Assembly (NCBI GenBank): GCA_009920765.1
Contig: RFZJ01000029.1
Location: forward strand, 1-43,080
Direction: 5' to 3'
DNA: 43,080 nucleotides
Source: Planctomycetota bacterium
Lineage (GTDB): Bacteria; Planctomycetota; Planctomycetia; Gemmatales; Gemmataceae
Shown: positions 17,968 through 26,949 of the stretch, one piece after another
Position numbering within the stretch: position 1 is the first letter of the stretch
How the letters are laid out: each line of letters opens with the position of its first letter
Program-made: the position numbers and the translations under genes
The notes under the pieces: model-generated
The model's database searches: none
Told to the model about the DNA's origin: nothing
What the model saw: only the letters and a program-made list of their open reading frames with translations

Positions 17968-19335
17968 CTATCTGCCTGAACTTTCAAATCGTAGCTTGGA
18001 ACCATTCTGAACAGAATACCCTGAACCATGACCCAAATAAGGAACACTTGATTTGGTTGAAGAGGCAGAAGGCTTTGAAATCCTAAAACCAATAAAACCT
18101 GATGCCAACAAAATTATGAGTGAGACAGGACACATCAACCAAATGGAGTACTGCCCAATCGGCTTAAAATGAATAATAAAAACAAGTATGGTAAAACTAG
18201 CTAAAGAAATAGGAAGCATTATTTTCCAAGCCAGATGCATTAACTGATCAAAACGAAATCTTAAAATAGTCCAGCGAATTAGCATGTAAAAAATTATAAA
18301 ACCAATTGTTTTTCCGGCAGCCACACCAAATTTAAGAGCAATGCCAAAAATCGAAAAATCATTTGGATCGGTGATAAAAGGCAGGTGCCATGCGCCAAAA
18401 AATACAGTCATCATCAAAAAACTAGTGGTTATCATATGGGTGTATTCGCCGAATAGAAAAAGAGCAAATTTCATTGAACTATATTCGGTGTGATAACCAC
18501 CAACCAACTCTTGTTCAGATTCTGGCAGATCAAATGGAAGTCGATTGCATTCGGCAAAAATTGAGGTTGCAAAAAGCACCATCGCCAATGGTTGATACAA
18601 AACATTCCAACCATAATCCACTTGGTGCTGAATAATTCGTTCAAGGTTTAATGATCCTGTTATAAGAACAACTCCAAGAACTGATAAACCAAGAGGTATT
18701 TCGTAGCTAATCAATTGGGCACTAGAACGCAATGAACCTAAAAGGCTGTATTTGTTGTTGGATGACCAACCACCAAGAATTACACCGTAAACTCCAAGGC
18801 TTCCTATAGCAAAAACAAAAACAATACCTATGTCAACATGCGGGGCGAGCACAAACTGTAAGTGCGAATTGTAATTTTTAATTTTGTCTTCAAATGAAAC
18901 CGTTTTATTTTTTAGAGCGTGATTTCGGTCAGCAATAATTACAGAATCATAATCTGCCTTGGTGGATGGCCAGACTGCAAGTTCGTAGGTCGGAGAATTT
19001 TGGCGGTAATCAATTAAAATTGGAGGGGGACTAGTTGGCCCAAAAGGAACAACAACAAGAGCCATAAAAGCTGTTATAAGAGCGATTGCAGGCGCGAGCA
19101 TAAAAAAGATTTTATCAACATATTTAGGTATCATCTCTTCTTTAAGAAGCAATTTCACACCATCAGCAATGGGTTGTAAAATTCCAAAAAAAGCTCTATT
19201 AGGGCCGACCCTGTCCTGAACCCAAGCAGAAATTTTACGTTCTACCAAAATGAGGTAGGCCACACCGCCGTTCAAGGTACCAAGAACTGCACCAATCAAA
19301 ACAACAGTAATTAACAGTGAAAATTCCAGACTCAT
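17968..19335 (-). CDS. nuoH: NADH-quinone oxidoreductase subunit H
   Basis: The membrane subunit that forms the quinone chamber and the link to the proton channels. Landmarks are LVERKISAWVQDRVGPNRAF near residue 30, QPIADGVKLLLKEEMIP, AECNRLPFDLPESEQELVGG and TEYSSMKFALFLFGEY. I chose the ATG at 19335: it is preceded by GAAAGGA, lies 28 bases after the nuoG stop, and starts just before the first helix. Longer frames (ATG at 19392, or 19491) would overlap nuoG and lack a ribosome-binding site. The 455 residues exceed the usual ~330; residues ~100-164 are an extra polar loop between helices 2 and 3, and the C-terminus carries a Ser-rich polar tail. Confidence 0.93.
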   Translation of the reverse strand: MSLEFSLLITVVLIGAVLGTLNGGVAYLILVERKISAWVQDRVGPNRAFFGILQPIADGVKLLLKEEMIPKYVDKIFFMLAPAIALITAFMALVVVPFGPTSPPPILIDYRQNSPTYELAVWPSTKADYDSVIIADRNHALKNKTVSFEDKIKNYNSHLQFVLAPHVDIGIVFVFAIGSLGVYGVILGGWSSNNKYSLLGSLRSSAQLISYEIPLGLSVLGVVLITGSLNLERIIQHQVDYGWNVLYQPLAMVLFATSIFAECNRLPFDLPESEQELVGGYHTEYSSMKFALFLFGEYTHMITTSFLMMTVFFGAWHLPFITDPNDFSIFGIALKFGVAAGKTIGFIIFYMLIRWTILRFRFDQLMHLAWKIMLPISLASFTILVFIIHFKPIGQYSIWLMCPVSLIILLASGFIGFRISKPSASSTKSSVPYLGHGSGYSVQNGSKLRFESSGR

Positions 19336-19363
19336 TCCAGTCCTTTCAAAACCTAAACTTAAA

Positions 19364-21007
19364 TCAGCCCATGTTTTCCAAATGTATTCCATTTGACCCG
19401 AGTTTACCACCCGCCAATCGAGAAAAATATGGAATTGATTTAGCAATTTCTTCCCTGATACTCGTTGCTTGAAGTAAACCTTTTCGTTCAAGTAAATCTA
19501 AATAAACCTGTCCATCTGTTCGTACTTGTTTTAATGGCACACAAGCCCAGTGCAATTCCTGAGCCAAGCCCGCGTAGTTAACAAACGTCCCTTCTTTTTC
19601 TGAAAAAGCAGCAGAAGGAATAATATATTTTGAAGCATCGGTTAAAGCACTAGGAAAAAGATCCTGAGTAATGAGCAGCTTTATCTTTTTAAATAAACCT
19701 AAAAGATTATTATCAAACCAGGAAACCTCATCCCCTTGGTACCCGGCAGCAATAAACAAAGCTTCAGGTGTATTTTTATTCAAGTAATCAGCAACAAGAA
19801 CAACATCTCCCTCAAAATGCCTTATGACTTGTTCAATACCTTTCTTATTTGGACATTTTTCGTTACGAATCGTAAATTTTACTTTGGAAGCAACAGAACC
19901 ACGACTTTTTGGGTAGTGATCATCTACACCAACAACAGGAACTGGCCCCATTACCAATCTGGACTTAGGGGAGATTGATTTAACAAAAGTAGCAAGCAAA
20001 AACCCTTCCTCAACCGTGAGAAAAGGGGAAAGCATGACAGCAATACCAGAGGGGTGTTTGGAAGCAACAGTTTTAAGCTCTGAACGCAATGCAGGCAGGA
20101 TTTCATTCCATGAAGTAATTTCAGCGCCAGAATCTGATTTCATAAGTGGCCTGGAAATACGATTAGATGAGTTAACATAATGATAACCCAACCGGCCATC
20201 GTCACACATAAAATAACCCTGAGCATCAAGGTTTTCCCGGGGGCGAAGTCTGTAGACAACGTTTTTGTTTGTATCTAAATGAATACTACAACCAGTAGAA
20301 CAACCAGCACAGACGCTATCCTGCGTTTTCAAATTCCAAACGCGATGGGTATAAAGAAAATCTTTACTTGCTAAGGCACCTACAGGGCAAAGATCAACAA
20401 CATTTGATGCAAGCTTATTGTCAAGAGGTTCAGTAGGAAAAACATCAATTTCAGAATGGCTTCCACGATTAACAATATGCAGTTCAGCCGTACCAGAGAT
20501 TTCACGGGTAAATCTTACGCAGCGGGAACACATGATACAACGATCAGTAAAAAGATTAATATTTTTACCAAGATCAGGCTTATTCGGGGGTGTATTCTTA
20601 TCATCCACCATACGGCTTTCAGCATTCCCGTAATTATAGCTATAATCCTGAAGTTTACATTCTCCAGCCTTGTCGCAGACAGGGCAATCCAAGGGGTGAT
20701 TTAAAAGAATTGACTCGAGAGTTTGAGCTTGTGCTGATTTAGTTTTAGCAGTTGAAGTTTGAATTACGGTGTTATCTTTAGCAGGAGTCTGACAGGCAGG
20801 AATTACCCTTGGTTGCATAACAACAGTGCCATCTGGTTTTTTCTCTCCAACTTCCACCAGACACATTCTGCAACTAGCGACAACCGAAAGGGCAGGGTGG
20901 TAGCAATAATGAGGAATCGTTACGCCACCTAGCTCAGCAGCTTGAACAAGATTTAACCTCTTGTCTCCGATGTCAACAGCTTTGTCATTTATATAAACAG
21001 TGGCCAT
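19364..21007 (-). CDS. nuoG: NADH-quinone oxidoreductase subunit G, short form with N7-type cluster motif
   Basis: The iron-sulfur subunit that moves electrons from NuoF to NuoI. Visible ligand sets are N1b (Cys35, 46, 49, 72), the His-ligated N5-type motif HX3CX2CX5C (His104, Cys108, 111, 117), a CX2CX2C plus distal CP set (Cys157, 160, 163, 207), and CX2CX3CX27C (Cys233, 236, 240, 268), which matches the N7 motif found in only some bacteria. The 547 residues are much fewer than the ~900 of E. coli, since the molybdopterin-oxidoreductase-like domain is shortened. The ATG has CGGAG seven bases upstream. Confidence 0.95.
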   Translation of the reverse strand: MATVYINDKAVDIGDKRLNLVQAAELGGVTIPHYCYHPALSVVASCRMCLVEVGEKKPDGTVVMQPRVIPACQTPAKDNTVIQTSTAKTKSAQAQTLESILLNHPLDCPVCDKAGECKLQDYSYNYGNAESRMVDDKNTPPNKPDLGKNINLFTDRCIMCSRCVRFTREISGTAELHIVNRGSHSEIDVFPTEPLDNKLASNVVDLCPVGALASKDFLYTHRVWNLKTQDSVCAGCSTGCSIHLDTNKNVVYRLRPRENLDAQGYFMCDDGRLGYHYVNSSNRISRPLMKSDSGAEITSWNEILPALRSELKTVASKHPSGIAVMLSPFLTVEEGFLLATFVKSISPKSRLVMGPVPVVGVDDHYPKSRGSVASKVKFTIRNEKCPNKKGIEQVIRHFEGDVVLVADYLNKNTPEALFIAAGYQGDEVSWFDNNLLGLFKKIKLLITQDLFPSALTDASKYIIPSAAFSEKEGTFVNYAGLAQELHWACVPLKQVRTDGQVYLDLLERKGLLQATSIREEIAKSIPYFSRLAGGKLGSNGIHLENMG

Positions 21008-21035
21008 CCAAAAGCTCCGATTATAAATAGATCAA

Positions 21036-22373
21036 TTAATGGTGCGCCATTTGCAAGTTCAAAGTTCTAACTTTCCTATCACCATTTTTAATATAAGACT
21101 CAAATTCATTACGATATTTTCGAATGGCATTTTTCACAGGCCAACCAGCTCCATCTGCAAGCCCACAAATCGTAGTACCAGGCATGGTACCAATTTGATT
21201 TCCTACTTCTTCAAGAATATTTAGGTCTTCAATCCTACCATGGCCTTTGCGAATTCGATCAATGATTTTAAACATCCATGCAGTACCTTCCCTGCAAGGG
21301 GTACACTGACCACAAGATTCATGGGCAAAAAATCTGCAGATATTATAAAGAACATCAACAATACTGGTCTGATCATCAAATACTGTGACAGCGCCGGTAC
21401 CAAGACCAAGGCAACCAACTTTACCAGGCCCGTTAAAATCCAACTTAGTATCAAGCTCAGCTTCAGTCATAAAGCCCATGCTATTGCCACCCGGAATAAC
21501 ACCCTTGGCCTTGCGATTTTTCCAAACACCACCCCCATGCTCAGAAATCAATTCACGAACAGAAATTCCCATGGGAAGCTCGACAAGGCCAGGCCGATTC
21601 ACATGGCCACTGATGCAATATAACTTAGGCCCATAACTACCAGCATCTCTTGGATTTGCCGGATCAGGCGCAATTCCAATTGATTTAAACCAATCAGCAC
21701 CTAAATCAATGATATTTTTAACGCAGGAAACAGTTTCTATATTATTTACAATCGTTGGCTTACGAAAAGCCCCTTCGATTGCAGGAAAAGGTGGTTTAAT
21801 TCGAGGCCAAGCTCTTTTTCCTTCTAAACTTTCAATTAATCCGGTTTCTTCTCCACAAATATAAGCTGCTGCTCCTTTATGCATTACGGCTTCGAGGTTA
21901 AATGATGAGCCTTGGATATTTTTACCAAGCAATCCTTTATCGTATGCCTGTTGCACAGCCTTTTCCATGGATCGATACGCATTACCATATTCATACCGGA
22001 CATAGATAAATGTTTTACTTGCTCCAACAGCATAACTGGTAAGAATTATACCTTCTAAAACTTGGTGAGGATCTTTTTCCATCAATATGCGATTGTTAAA
22101 AGTGCAGGGTTCACTTTCATCAGCATTAATGCAAAGATAAATTGGGCCCGGGTGATCTTTAGGAAGAAAAGTCCATTTTAAACCAGTAGGAAAACCAGCC
22201 CCACCTCTTCCTCGAAGCCCCGAAGCTTTCACCAATTCAATAACTTGTGAAGGGGACATATCTTTGAGGACTTTTTTCAATCCAAGATAACCGCCATCCG
22301 AAATATATGAATCAATATTGTCACTATTATCTTTAGCAATCCTTTTCAACAGCACTGGTTCATATTTTGCCAT
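21036..22373 (-). CDS. nuoF: NADH-quinone oxidoreductase subunit F
   Basis: The NADH- and FMN-binding subunit where NADH is oxidised, 445 residues. The glycine-rich RGRGGAGFPTGLKW near residue 55 binds FMN/NADH, YICGEETGLIESLEG is the second conserved segment, and SCGQCTPCREGT near residue 350 with a distal Cys in TTICGLAD gives the N3 [4Fe-4S] cluster. The ATG has AAGGA eight bases upstream. It lies 31 bases after nuoE and 28 bases before nuoG. Confidence 0.97.
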   Translation of the reverse strand: MAKYEPVLLKRIAKDNSDNIDSYISDGGYLGLKKVLKDMSPSQVIELVKASGLRGRGGAGFPTGLKWTFLPKDHPGPIYLCINADESEPCTFNNRILMEKDPHQVLEGIILTSYAVGASKTFIYVRYEYGNAYRSMEKAVQQAYDKGLLGKNIQGSSFNLEAVMHKGAAAYICGEETGLIESLEGKRAWPRIKPPFPAIEGAFRKPTIVNNIETVSCVKNIIDLGADWFKSIGIAPDPANPRDAGSYGPKLYCISGHVNRPGLVELPMGISVRELISEHGGGVWKNRKAKGVIPGGNSMGFMTEAELDTKLDFNGPGKVGCLGLGTGAVTVFDDQTSIVDVLYNICRFFAHESCGQCTPCREGTAWMFKIIDRIRKGHGRIEDLNILEEVGNQIGTMPGTTICGLADGAGWPVKNAIRKYRNEFESYIKNGDRKVRTLNLQMAHH

Positions 22374-22404
22374 ATAAAAATCCTTAGCTTAGACAAACAT
22401 CGCT

Positions 22405-22884
22405 CTAAAGCTTTTTTCGAATATCATCAATTAACTTGTCAGCATCTGAAACATTTTGACAATGTACATCGTTGATTAAAACACATGGGGCACCTTCGCA
22501 TGCCCCGATACATTCCGCTTCTTCCAAGGTGAACAAACCGTCCTTGGTTGTTTGCCCAGGCGCTACACCCAATTTTGTTATTAATTTATTGAGCAGATCA
22601 TCAGCGCCCCGGAGATCACATGCAAGGCTTCTACAAACCCATAGCCTACATTTACCCAAGGGGTTTATTTCAGTTTTAAAAAAACCATAGAAGGTCATGG
22701 TATCATGAATTTCAGCAGGACTAAGGTCTAGAAGGGCCGCAATATCAACAATGGCCTGCTGCGAAACGCAGCGATCTTGATCCTGAACCAAATGCAAAGC
22801 AGGCAAAGTAACAGCTTGCTTCGCAGGATATAGAAGTATCAAACTTTTAATTTTTTCAACAATCTCAGGCTTTAATGAACTCAT
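22405..22884 (-). CDS. nuoE: NADH-quinone oxidoreductase subunit E
   Basis: A thioredoxin-fold subunit holding the off-path [2Fe-2S] cluster N1a. Its ligands are Cys84 and Cys89 (VCRSLACDL) and Cys125 and Cys129 (ECIGACEGAP). The length of 159 residues is normal. The ATG overlaps the nuoD stop as ATGA (22881-22884), so translation of the two is probably coupled. Confidence 0.97.
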   Translation of the reverse strand: MSSLKPEIVEKIKSLILLYPAKQAVTLPALHLVQDQDRCVSQQAIVDIAALLDLSPAEIHDTMTFYGFFKTEINPLGKCRLWVCRSLACDLRGADDLLNKLITKLGVAPGQTTKDGLFTLEEAECIGACEGAPCVLINDVHCQNVSDADKLIDDIRKKL

Positions 22885-24104
22885 CGGTCCAACTCCGCTG
22901 CAATGATATTAATACTGCCTAAAACTGCCGGAATATCACTAATTTGGTGGCCAACAATCAAGTGCGGAAACAATGAAAAATGAATGAATGAGGGTGGTCT
23001 TGTTCTAGCACGATAAGCCACACCGGTCCCATCTGACACTATGTAAAACCCCAGCTCTCCATTAGGAGATTCGGTAGCCGCATAGACCTCTTCCTTTGGG
23101 GTTTCCCATTTCCGATTGGTCATATGAAGTTCAAAATGCTGTATCAAACCTTCAATACTGCGATAAACAGACATCTGATTAGGCACTACAAATTTAGAAT
23201 TAACGTCGATATTAATTGGGCCAGATGGAATGTTCTCTACTGCTTGGGTAATAATTTTGATACTCTGAACCATCTCTTCCATTCGGACAAGAAAGCGGGC
23301 ATAGCAATCGCCCTCAGTGGAACATACAACTTTAAAATCAAAATCCTTATAAGCAAGATATGGTTGATCTTTTCTTAGATCGCGGGTAACCCCACTGGCT
23401 CTGGCTATAGGGCCTGTTGCACTACGGTTGATTGCTTCTTCCTTAGTTAGAACACCAACACCCTTTGTTCGATCGACAAAAATACGATTTCTTTGAAGAA
23501 GTTTCATTAAATCAGCATAAGCTGTGTAAAATACTTTAATAAACACACGAACTTTATTAATCCAAACATCATCGACATCACAAAGCAAACCACCTACTCT
23601 GGTGTAACTGGGGTGAAACCTCTGACCGCTTGCTGATTCAGAAATATCATTAATTTTTTCTCGCAAATTAAATGCGTAAAGAAACGCAGTAAAAGCTCCA
23701 AGATCTAGAGCAGCAGCACCGCAACATACAAGGTGGTCATGAATGCGCATTAATTCAGCAAATATTGTTCGAATGTATTTACAACGGGGAGTGAGATCAA
23801 TATCAAGTAATTTTTCAACTGCGTGATGCCAGGAAATCTCGTTGGAAACAGGCGAAATATAATTCATTCGATCAACTATGGTTACATATTGATTAAAATC
23901 AAGGTGCTCGCCCAGTTTTTCAAATCCGCTATGCAGAAATCCTATATCAGGAATTGCGTGAACAACAACTTCTCCGTCAAGAGTCAGGATCAAACGCAAC
24001 GTCGTGTGAGTAGCAGGGTGCTGTGGACCAAAATTTAAAGTCCAAAGAAACTCCCTTTCAGGCGAACTGGTTTCAGGTATGGCATCAGCCAAATGTAAAG
24101 GCAT
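22881..24104 (-). CDS. nuoD: NADH-quinone oxidoreductase subunit D
   Basis: The 49-kDa-type subunit, related to NiFe-hydrogenase large subunits, that forms the quinone site together with NuoB. Recognisable are NFGPQHPATHTTLRLILTLDGE at the N-terminus (with the conserved His of the quinone site), the HSGFEKLGEHLDF segment and the C-terminal DIPAVLGSINIIAAELDR. The length of 407 residues is normal for a NuoD not fused to NuoC. It is separate from nuoC, with a gap of 17 bases. Confidence 0.97.
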   Translation of the reverse strand: MPLHLADAIPETSSPEREFLWTLNFGPQHPATHTTLRLILTLDGEVVVHAIPDIGFLHSGFEKLGEHLDFNQYVTIVDRMNYISPVSNEISWHHAVEKLLDIDLTPRCKYIRTIFAELMRIHDHLVCCGAAALDLGAFTAFLYAFNLREKINDISESASGQRFHPSYTRVGGLLCDVDDVWINKVRVFIKVFYTAYADLMKLLQRNRIFVDRTKGVGVLTKEEAINRSATGPIARASGVTRDLRKDQPYLAYKDFDFKVVCSTEGDCYARFLVRMEEMVQSIKIITQAVENIPSGPINIDVNSKFVVPNQMSVYRSIEGLIQHFELHMTNRKWETPKEEVYAATESPNGELGFYIVSDGTGVAYRARTRPPSFIHFSLFPHLIVGHQISDIPAVLGSINIIAAELDR

Positions 24105-24121
24105 TTAATCCTACTCCAATA

Positions 24122-24625
24122 TCACGATTCAGAACGAATAACTGGCAGAAAATTATGCCTTTCACCCATTCCACGCAAAGGGTAATCTTTACGCAATGGA
24201 AAAGCTACAAATTCATCTGGTAACAAAATTCTGCGAAGATCCGGGTGCCCATCAAACTCAATCCCATACATATCGTAAACTTCACGCTCCATCCAATCTG
24301 CACCCTTCCAAATATCATAAACTGACATTAATCTGGGATCAGGATCATCAAGATACGTTTTTACAATCAATCTTTCACCATTATCTACATTTAAAACCGC
24401 ATACCAAATACCATAACGATGCGTTGCCCCATGTAAATGCAGATAATCGGCAGCAGAAAGATCGATTAGCATATCAAAAGAAAAAGTTGTTTTAAGGTAG
24501 CTTAAAATCTCAAAAACATGTGAACACGGAACAATAACCCTGTCATTATCCCTGAAGGTTGAAAATTCTAGATCAAGATTTTTAAACTGGGCGGTCAATT
24601 TTTCTTTGATATCAGCAAAGCTCAA
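24122..24625 (-). CDS. nuoC: NADH-quinone oxidoreductase subunit C (TTG start)
   Basis: The 30-kDa-type peripheral subunit, 167 residues. The conserved core reads DIWKGADWMEREVYDMYGI, then FDGHPDLRRILLPD and FPLRKDYPLRG. The start is decided by the ribosome-binding site: AAGGGG lies six bases upstream of the TTG at 24625, no ATG occurs in the first ~50 residues, and the conserved N-terminal region begins soon after. It is 18 bases downstream of nuoB. Confidence 0.95.
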   Translation of the reverse strand: MSFADIKEKLTAQFKNLDLEFSTFRDNDRVIVPCSHVFEILSYLKTTFSFDMLIDLSAADYLHLHGATHRYGIWYAVLNVDNGERLIVKTYLDDPDPRLMSVYDIWKGADWMEREVYDMYGIEFDGHPDLRRILLPDEFVAFPLRKDYPLRGMGERHNFLPVIRSES

Positions 24626-24643
24626 AGTAAACCCCTTAAATTA

Positions 24644-25231
24644 CTATATAGTTCTGGTTGAACTTCGAAAATTGGCGGGAGCCTGAACACTTTGATCTGG
24701 TGCCAGAACTTTACTTAGCGGCTTTGGGCCTTCGTAAACATTTCGCTTACCAAATTCTGTTCCAAAAATAGTTCCGGTATTTGCAATTTTTTCTTGAAGA
24801 TCAATGATTCCTTGCAACAACTGTTCGGGCCTTGGAGGGCAACCAGGTACATAAATATCAACAGGAATAAATCGGTCGATCCCTTGTACCACAGCATAAG
24901 TGTCAAATACTCCTCCGCTTGAGGCACAAGCACCCATCGAAATGCACCATTTTGGCTCTGGCATTTGTTGCCAAATCCTTTGCATAACAGGAACCATTTT
25001 CATTACTACTCTTCCGGCAACAATCATTAAATCACATTGCCTGGGAGAAAAACGAAAAGCTTCAGCACCAAATCTTGAGATATCATGCTTGCTGGCACCT
25101 GTTGCCATTAATTCGATTCCGCAACAAGCAGTCGCGAAAGGCATGGGAAATAGACTGTATTTTCTGCACCAGCTAGCAAGATAATCTAATTTAGTAACAA
25201 CAAAATTATCTTTCAAAAATTCTAGCGCCAT
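24644..25231 (-). CDS. nuoB: NADH-quinone oxidoreductase subunit B
   Basis: The subunit carrying cluster N2, the last before quinone. The unusual tandem cysteines are present in ATACCGIELM (Cys36, 37), with GACASSGG (Cys102) and VPGCPPRPE (Cys131). The ATG at 25231 is chosen because GGGAG sits seven bases upstream and it gives a 195-residue product; a TTG at 25252 would add seven residues. It overlaps the nuoA stop at 25222 by ten bases. Confidence 0.97.
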   Translation of the reverse strand: MALEFLKDNFVVTKLDYLASWCRKYSLFPMPFATACCGIELMATGASKHDISRFGAEAFRFSPRQCDLMIVAGRVVMKMVPVMQRIWQQMPEPKWCISMGACASSGGVFDTYAVVQGIDRFIPVDIYVPGCPPRPEQLLQGIIDLQEKIANTGTIFGTEFGKRNVYEGPKPLSKVLAPDQSVQAPANFRSSTRTI

Positions 25232-25614
25232 TGAAAGACTCCCGCTTTCCAAGCATAAATATAGCCAATAAATAGAACAAAAACGAATAAAAGTATTTCA
25301 ATAAAAGCAGGCCCAACAAATGCGGAAGGCAACGAAGCCATTCCCGGAGCGTAAGATGAAACAGCCCAAGGATATAAAAACAAAAGCTCGACATCAAAGA
25401 CAAGGAAAAGAATAGCAATGAGGTAAAATTTCACATCAAACTGTTTTTTTGCATCACCAAAAGGATCCATTCCTGACTCGTAAGGCATAGTTTTAACGGA
25501 TGTTTTTTTATTCGGGCTAAATATGTGAGAAACCGTAAGCGCAGAAATCGCAAACCCGAAAACAAATACTGCGTAAATAAAAATCGGATAATATGTAGAA
25601 AGATCAAAATCCAT
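25222..25614 (-). CDS. nuoA: NADH-quinone oxidoreductase subunit A
   Basis: A small three-helix membrane subunit and the first gene of the nuo operon. The conserved loop is MPYESGMDPFGDAKKQFDVKF (cut here: PYESG, then FDVKFYLIAILFLVFDVE), followed by FLYPWA. I chose the ATG at 25614 (MDFDLS): it gives the family-typical start just before the first helix, and the likely promoter at 25668-25695 would leave almost no leader for the alternative ATG at 25650. Confidence 0.95.
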   Translation of the reverse strand: MDFDLSTYYPIFIYAVFVFGFAISALTVSHIFSPNKKTSVKTMPYESGMDPFGDAKKQFDVKFYLIAILFLVFDVELLFLYPWAVSSYAPGMASLPSAFVGPAFIEILLFVFVLFIGYIYAWKAGVFQWR

Positions 25615-25667
25615 GACCTTAAAGCCTTTTCTTAAATCTAAAAACAGCATGTTCCATCATTAAAATC

Positions 25668-25695
25668 ATTATAGTTAACCATAGGATTTAAACAA
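25668..25695 (-). promoter_or_regulatory. Probable promoter of the nuo operon
   Basis: On the minus strand there is a perfect -10 box TATAAT (25673-25668) with a weak -35 box TTGTTT (25695-25690) at 16-base spacing. It lies in the 141-base gap between the Xer gene and nuoA and gives a leader of roughly 45 bases to the ATG at 25614. Readthrough from the upstream Xer gene cannot be excluded. Confidence 0.45.
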
Positions 25696-25755
25696 AGGAA
25701 CATCGATAAAATTTGAACTAACTATTTAATAACAAATTCCAAACTAAAAATCATT

Positions 25756-26685
25756 CTATTTTTTATTTCCTCGAGGATGAAACTTGGAATGAATTAATTT
25801 AAGCCTATTTCTGTCAACATGTGTATAAAGTTGAGTCGTTCGAATATTAGAATGCCCCAACATATCCTGAACTGCTCGAAGATCAGCGCCTCCAGCCAAA
25901 AGGTGCGTTGCAAAACTATGTCTGAGAGTATGGGGGCTAATTTTTCCATTAAGACCTGATTTTAATGCATATTTTTTAACTTGTTTCCAAATTATGACCC
26001 GATTCAATGGCTTGCCCGCTTTGCTTACAAATACCATACTTGTGCTGGATTGAATCTTTACAAGCAATGGCCTTAAATTTTGCAAATAATCCTTGATTGC
26101 CAAAATGGCCTTTTTCCCCAATGGGACAATACGTTGTTTTCTGCCTTTTCCAGTACAGGTTATAAAATTCGAATCAAGATGAAGATCTTTAAGTTCCATA
26201 TTAACGACTTCGGAAACCCTGCAACCAGTTGCATAAAGGCATTCTAATATAGCCCGATCCCTTAAAAAATAACGATCTTCCAAACTTGGCGCTTCCAACA
26301 ACGCTGTTACAGATTCAGGGCTTAAAACAAAAGGTATTCTGGTCCAAAGTGCAGGCGCTTCAAGCAATTCAACAGATTGATTTATACTTTTTTCCTCCAT
26401 TCGAAGAAATCGAAAAAAGTTTTTTAATGAAATTAAATGCCTTGCAATACTTGAATGGGCTAAAGCTTTTTCTTTTAAATACTCAACAAAATTCAAAAGA
26501 TCATCAAGAGAAGGATTCATACATTTTGTAATTTTGCCCTCCAACGCCCACTCAAAGTATTTTTTAAGGTCACGCAAATAACTCACATAAGTGTTTTTTG
26601 AAACGGAACGTTCAGTTTTCAAAAAAGAACCAAAAAGTGTTATCTGAGCATTAAGGTCACCAATCGTTTCTTTAAAACTAGCCAT
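25756..26685 (-). CDS. Tyrosine site-specific recombinase, XerC/XerD type
   Basis: A 309-residue recombinase of the Xer class, which resolves chromosome dimers at dif near termination. The full catalytic set is present: Arg156 in ATGCRVSE, Lys180 in TGKGRKQR, His252 and Arg255 in HTLRHSFATHL, His278 in LGHSNI and the nucleophile Tyr287 in TQLYTHV. The N-terminal SAM-like core-binding domain spans about residues 10-100. The ATG at 26685 is preferred over a GTG at 26727. Length and absence of neighbouring integron or phage genes argue for a housekeeping Xer; whether it is XerC or XerD cannot be settled by eye. No dif-like site was recognised nearby. Confidence 0.9.
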   Translation of the reverse strand: MASFKETIGDLNAQITLFGSFLKTERSVSKNTYVSYLRDLKKYFEWALEGKITKCMNPSLDDLLNFVEYLKEKALAHSSIARHLISLKNFFRFLRMEEKSINQSVELLEAPALWTRIPFVLSPESVTALLEAPSLEDRYFLRDRAILECLYATGCRVSEVVNMELKDLHLDSNFITCTGKGRKQRIVPLGKKAILAIKDYLQNLRPLLVKIQSSTSMVFVSKAGKPLNRVIIWKQVKKYALKSGLNGKISPHTLRHSFATHLLAGGADLRAVQDMLGHSNIRTTQLYTHVDRNRLKLIHSKFHPRGNKK

Positions 26686-26949
26686 ATTTAACCTGCTGAT
26701 AATAAAAGACTTAAGAGTAAAAACCACATAAGTTTAACAACCTTATTAATGATCTAATTTAAACTTAAATCAAAATAATGACCTAAGATCGTTAGAAATC
26801 AAAATGCTTTAGTTTAATGGAAGTAAACACCGTTAAAATTGGTACAAACCTAATTTCTCTGAATATATTTGCATTCAAGACAAATATTTTAAAAAAGAAA
26901 ACTGTTGTTTTTTGGTTTAATGGTAATTCAAACATGTAGGGAGATATTT

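Noticed and set aside
19336..19491. Longer NuoH starts inside nuoG
   Set aside because: They overlap nuoG by up to 128 bases and have no ribosome-binding site, while the ATG at 19335 has GAAAGGA.
25615..25650. Upstream ATG of nuoA at 25650
   Set aside because: It gives an N-terminal extension not usual in NuoA and would start almost at the predicted transcription start.
25756..26685. Calling the Xer-type gene an integrase of a mobile element
   Set aside because: No attachment-site repeats, phage genes or tRNA are nearby, and the length and catalytic motifs fit housekeeping XerC/XerD.
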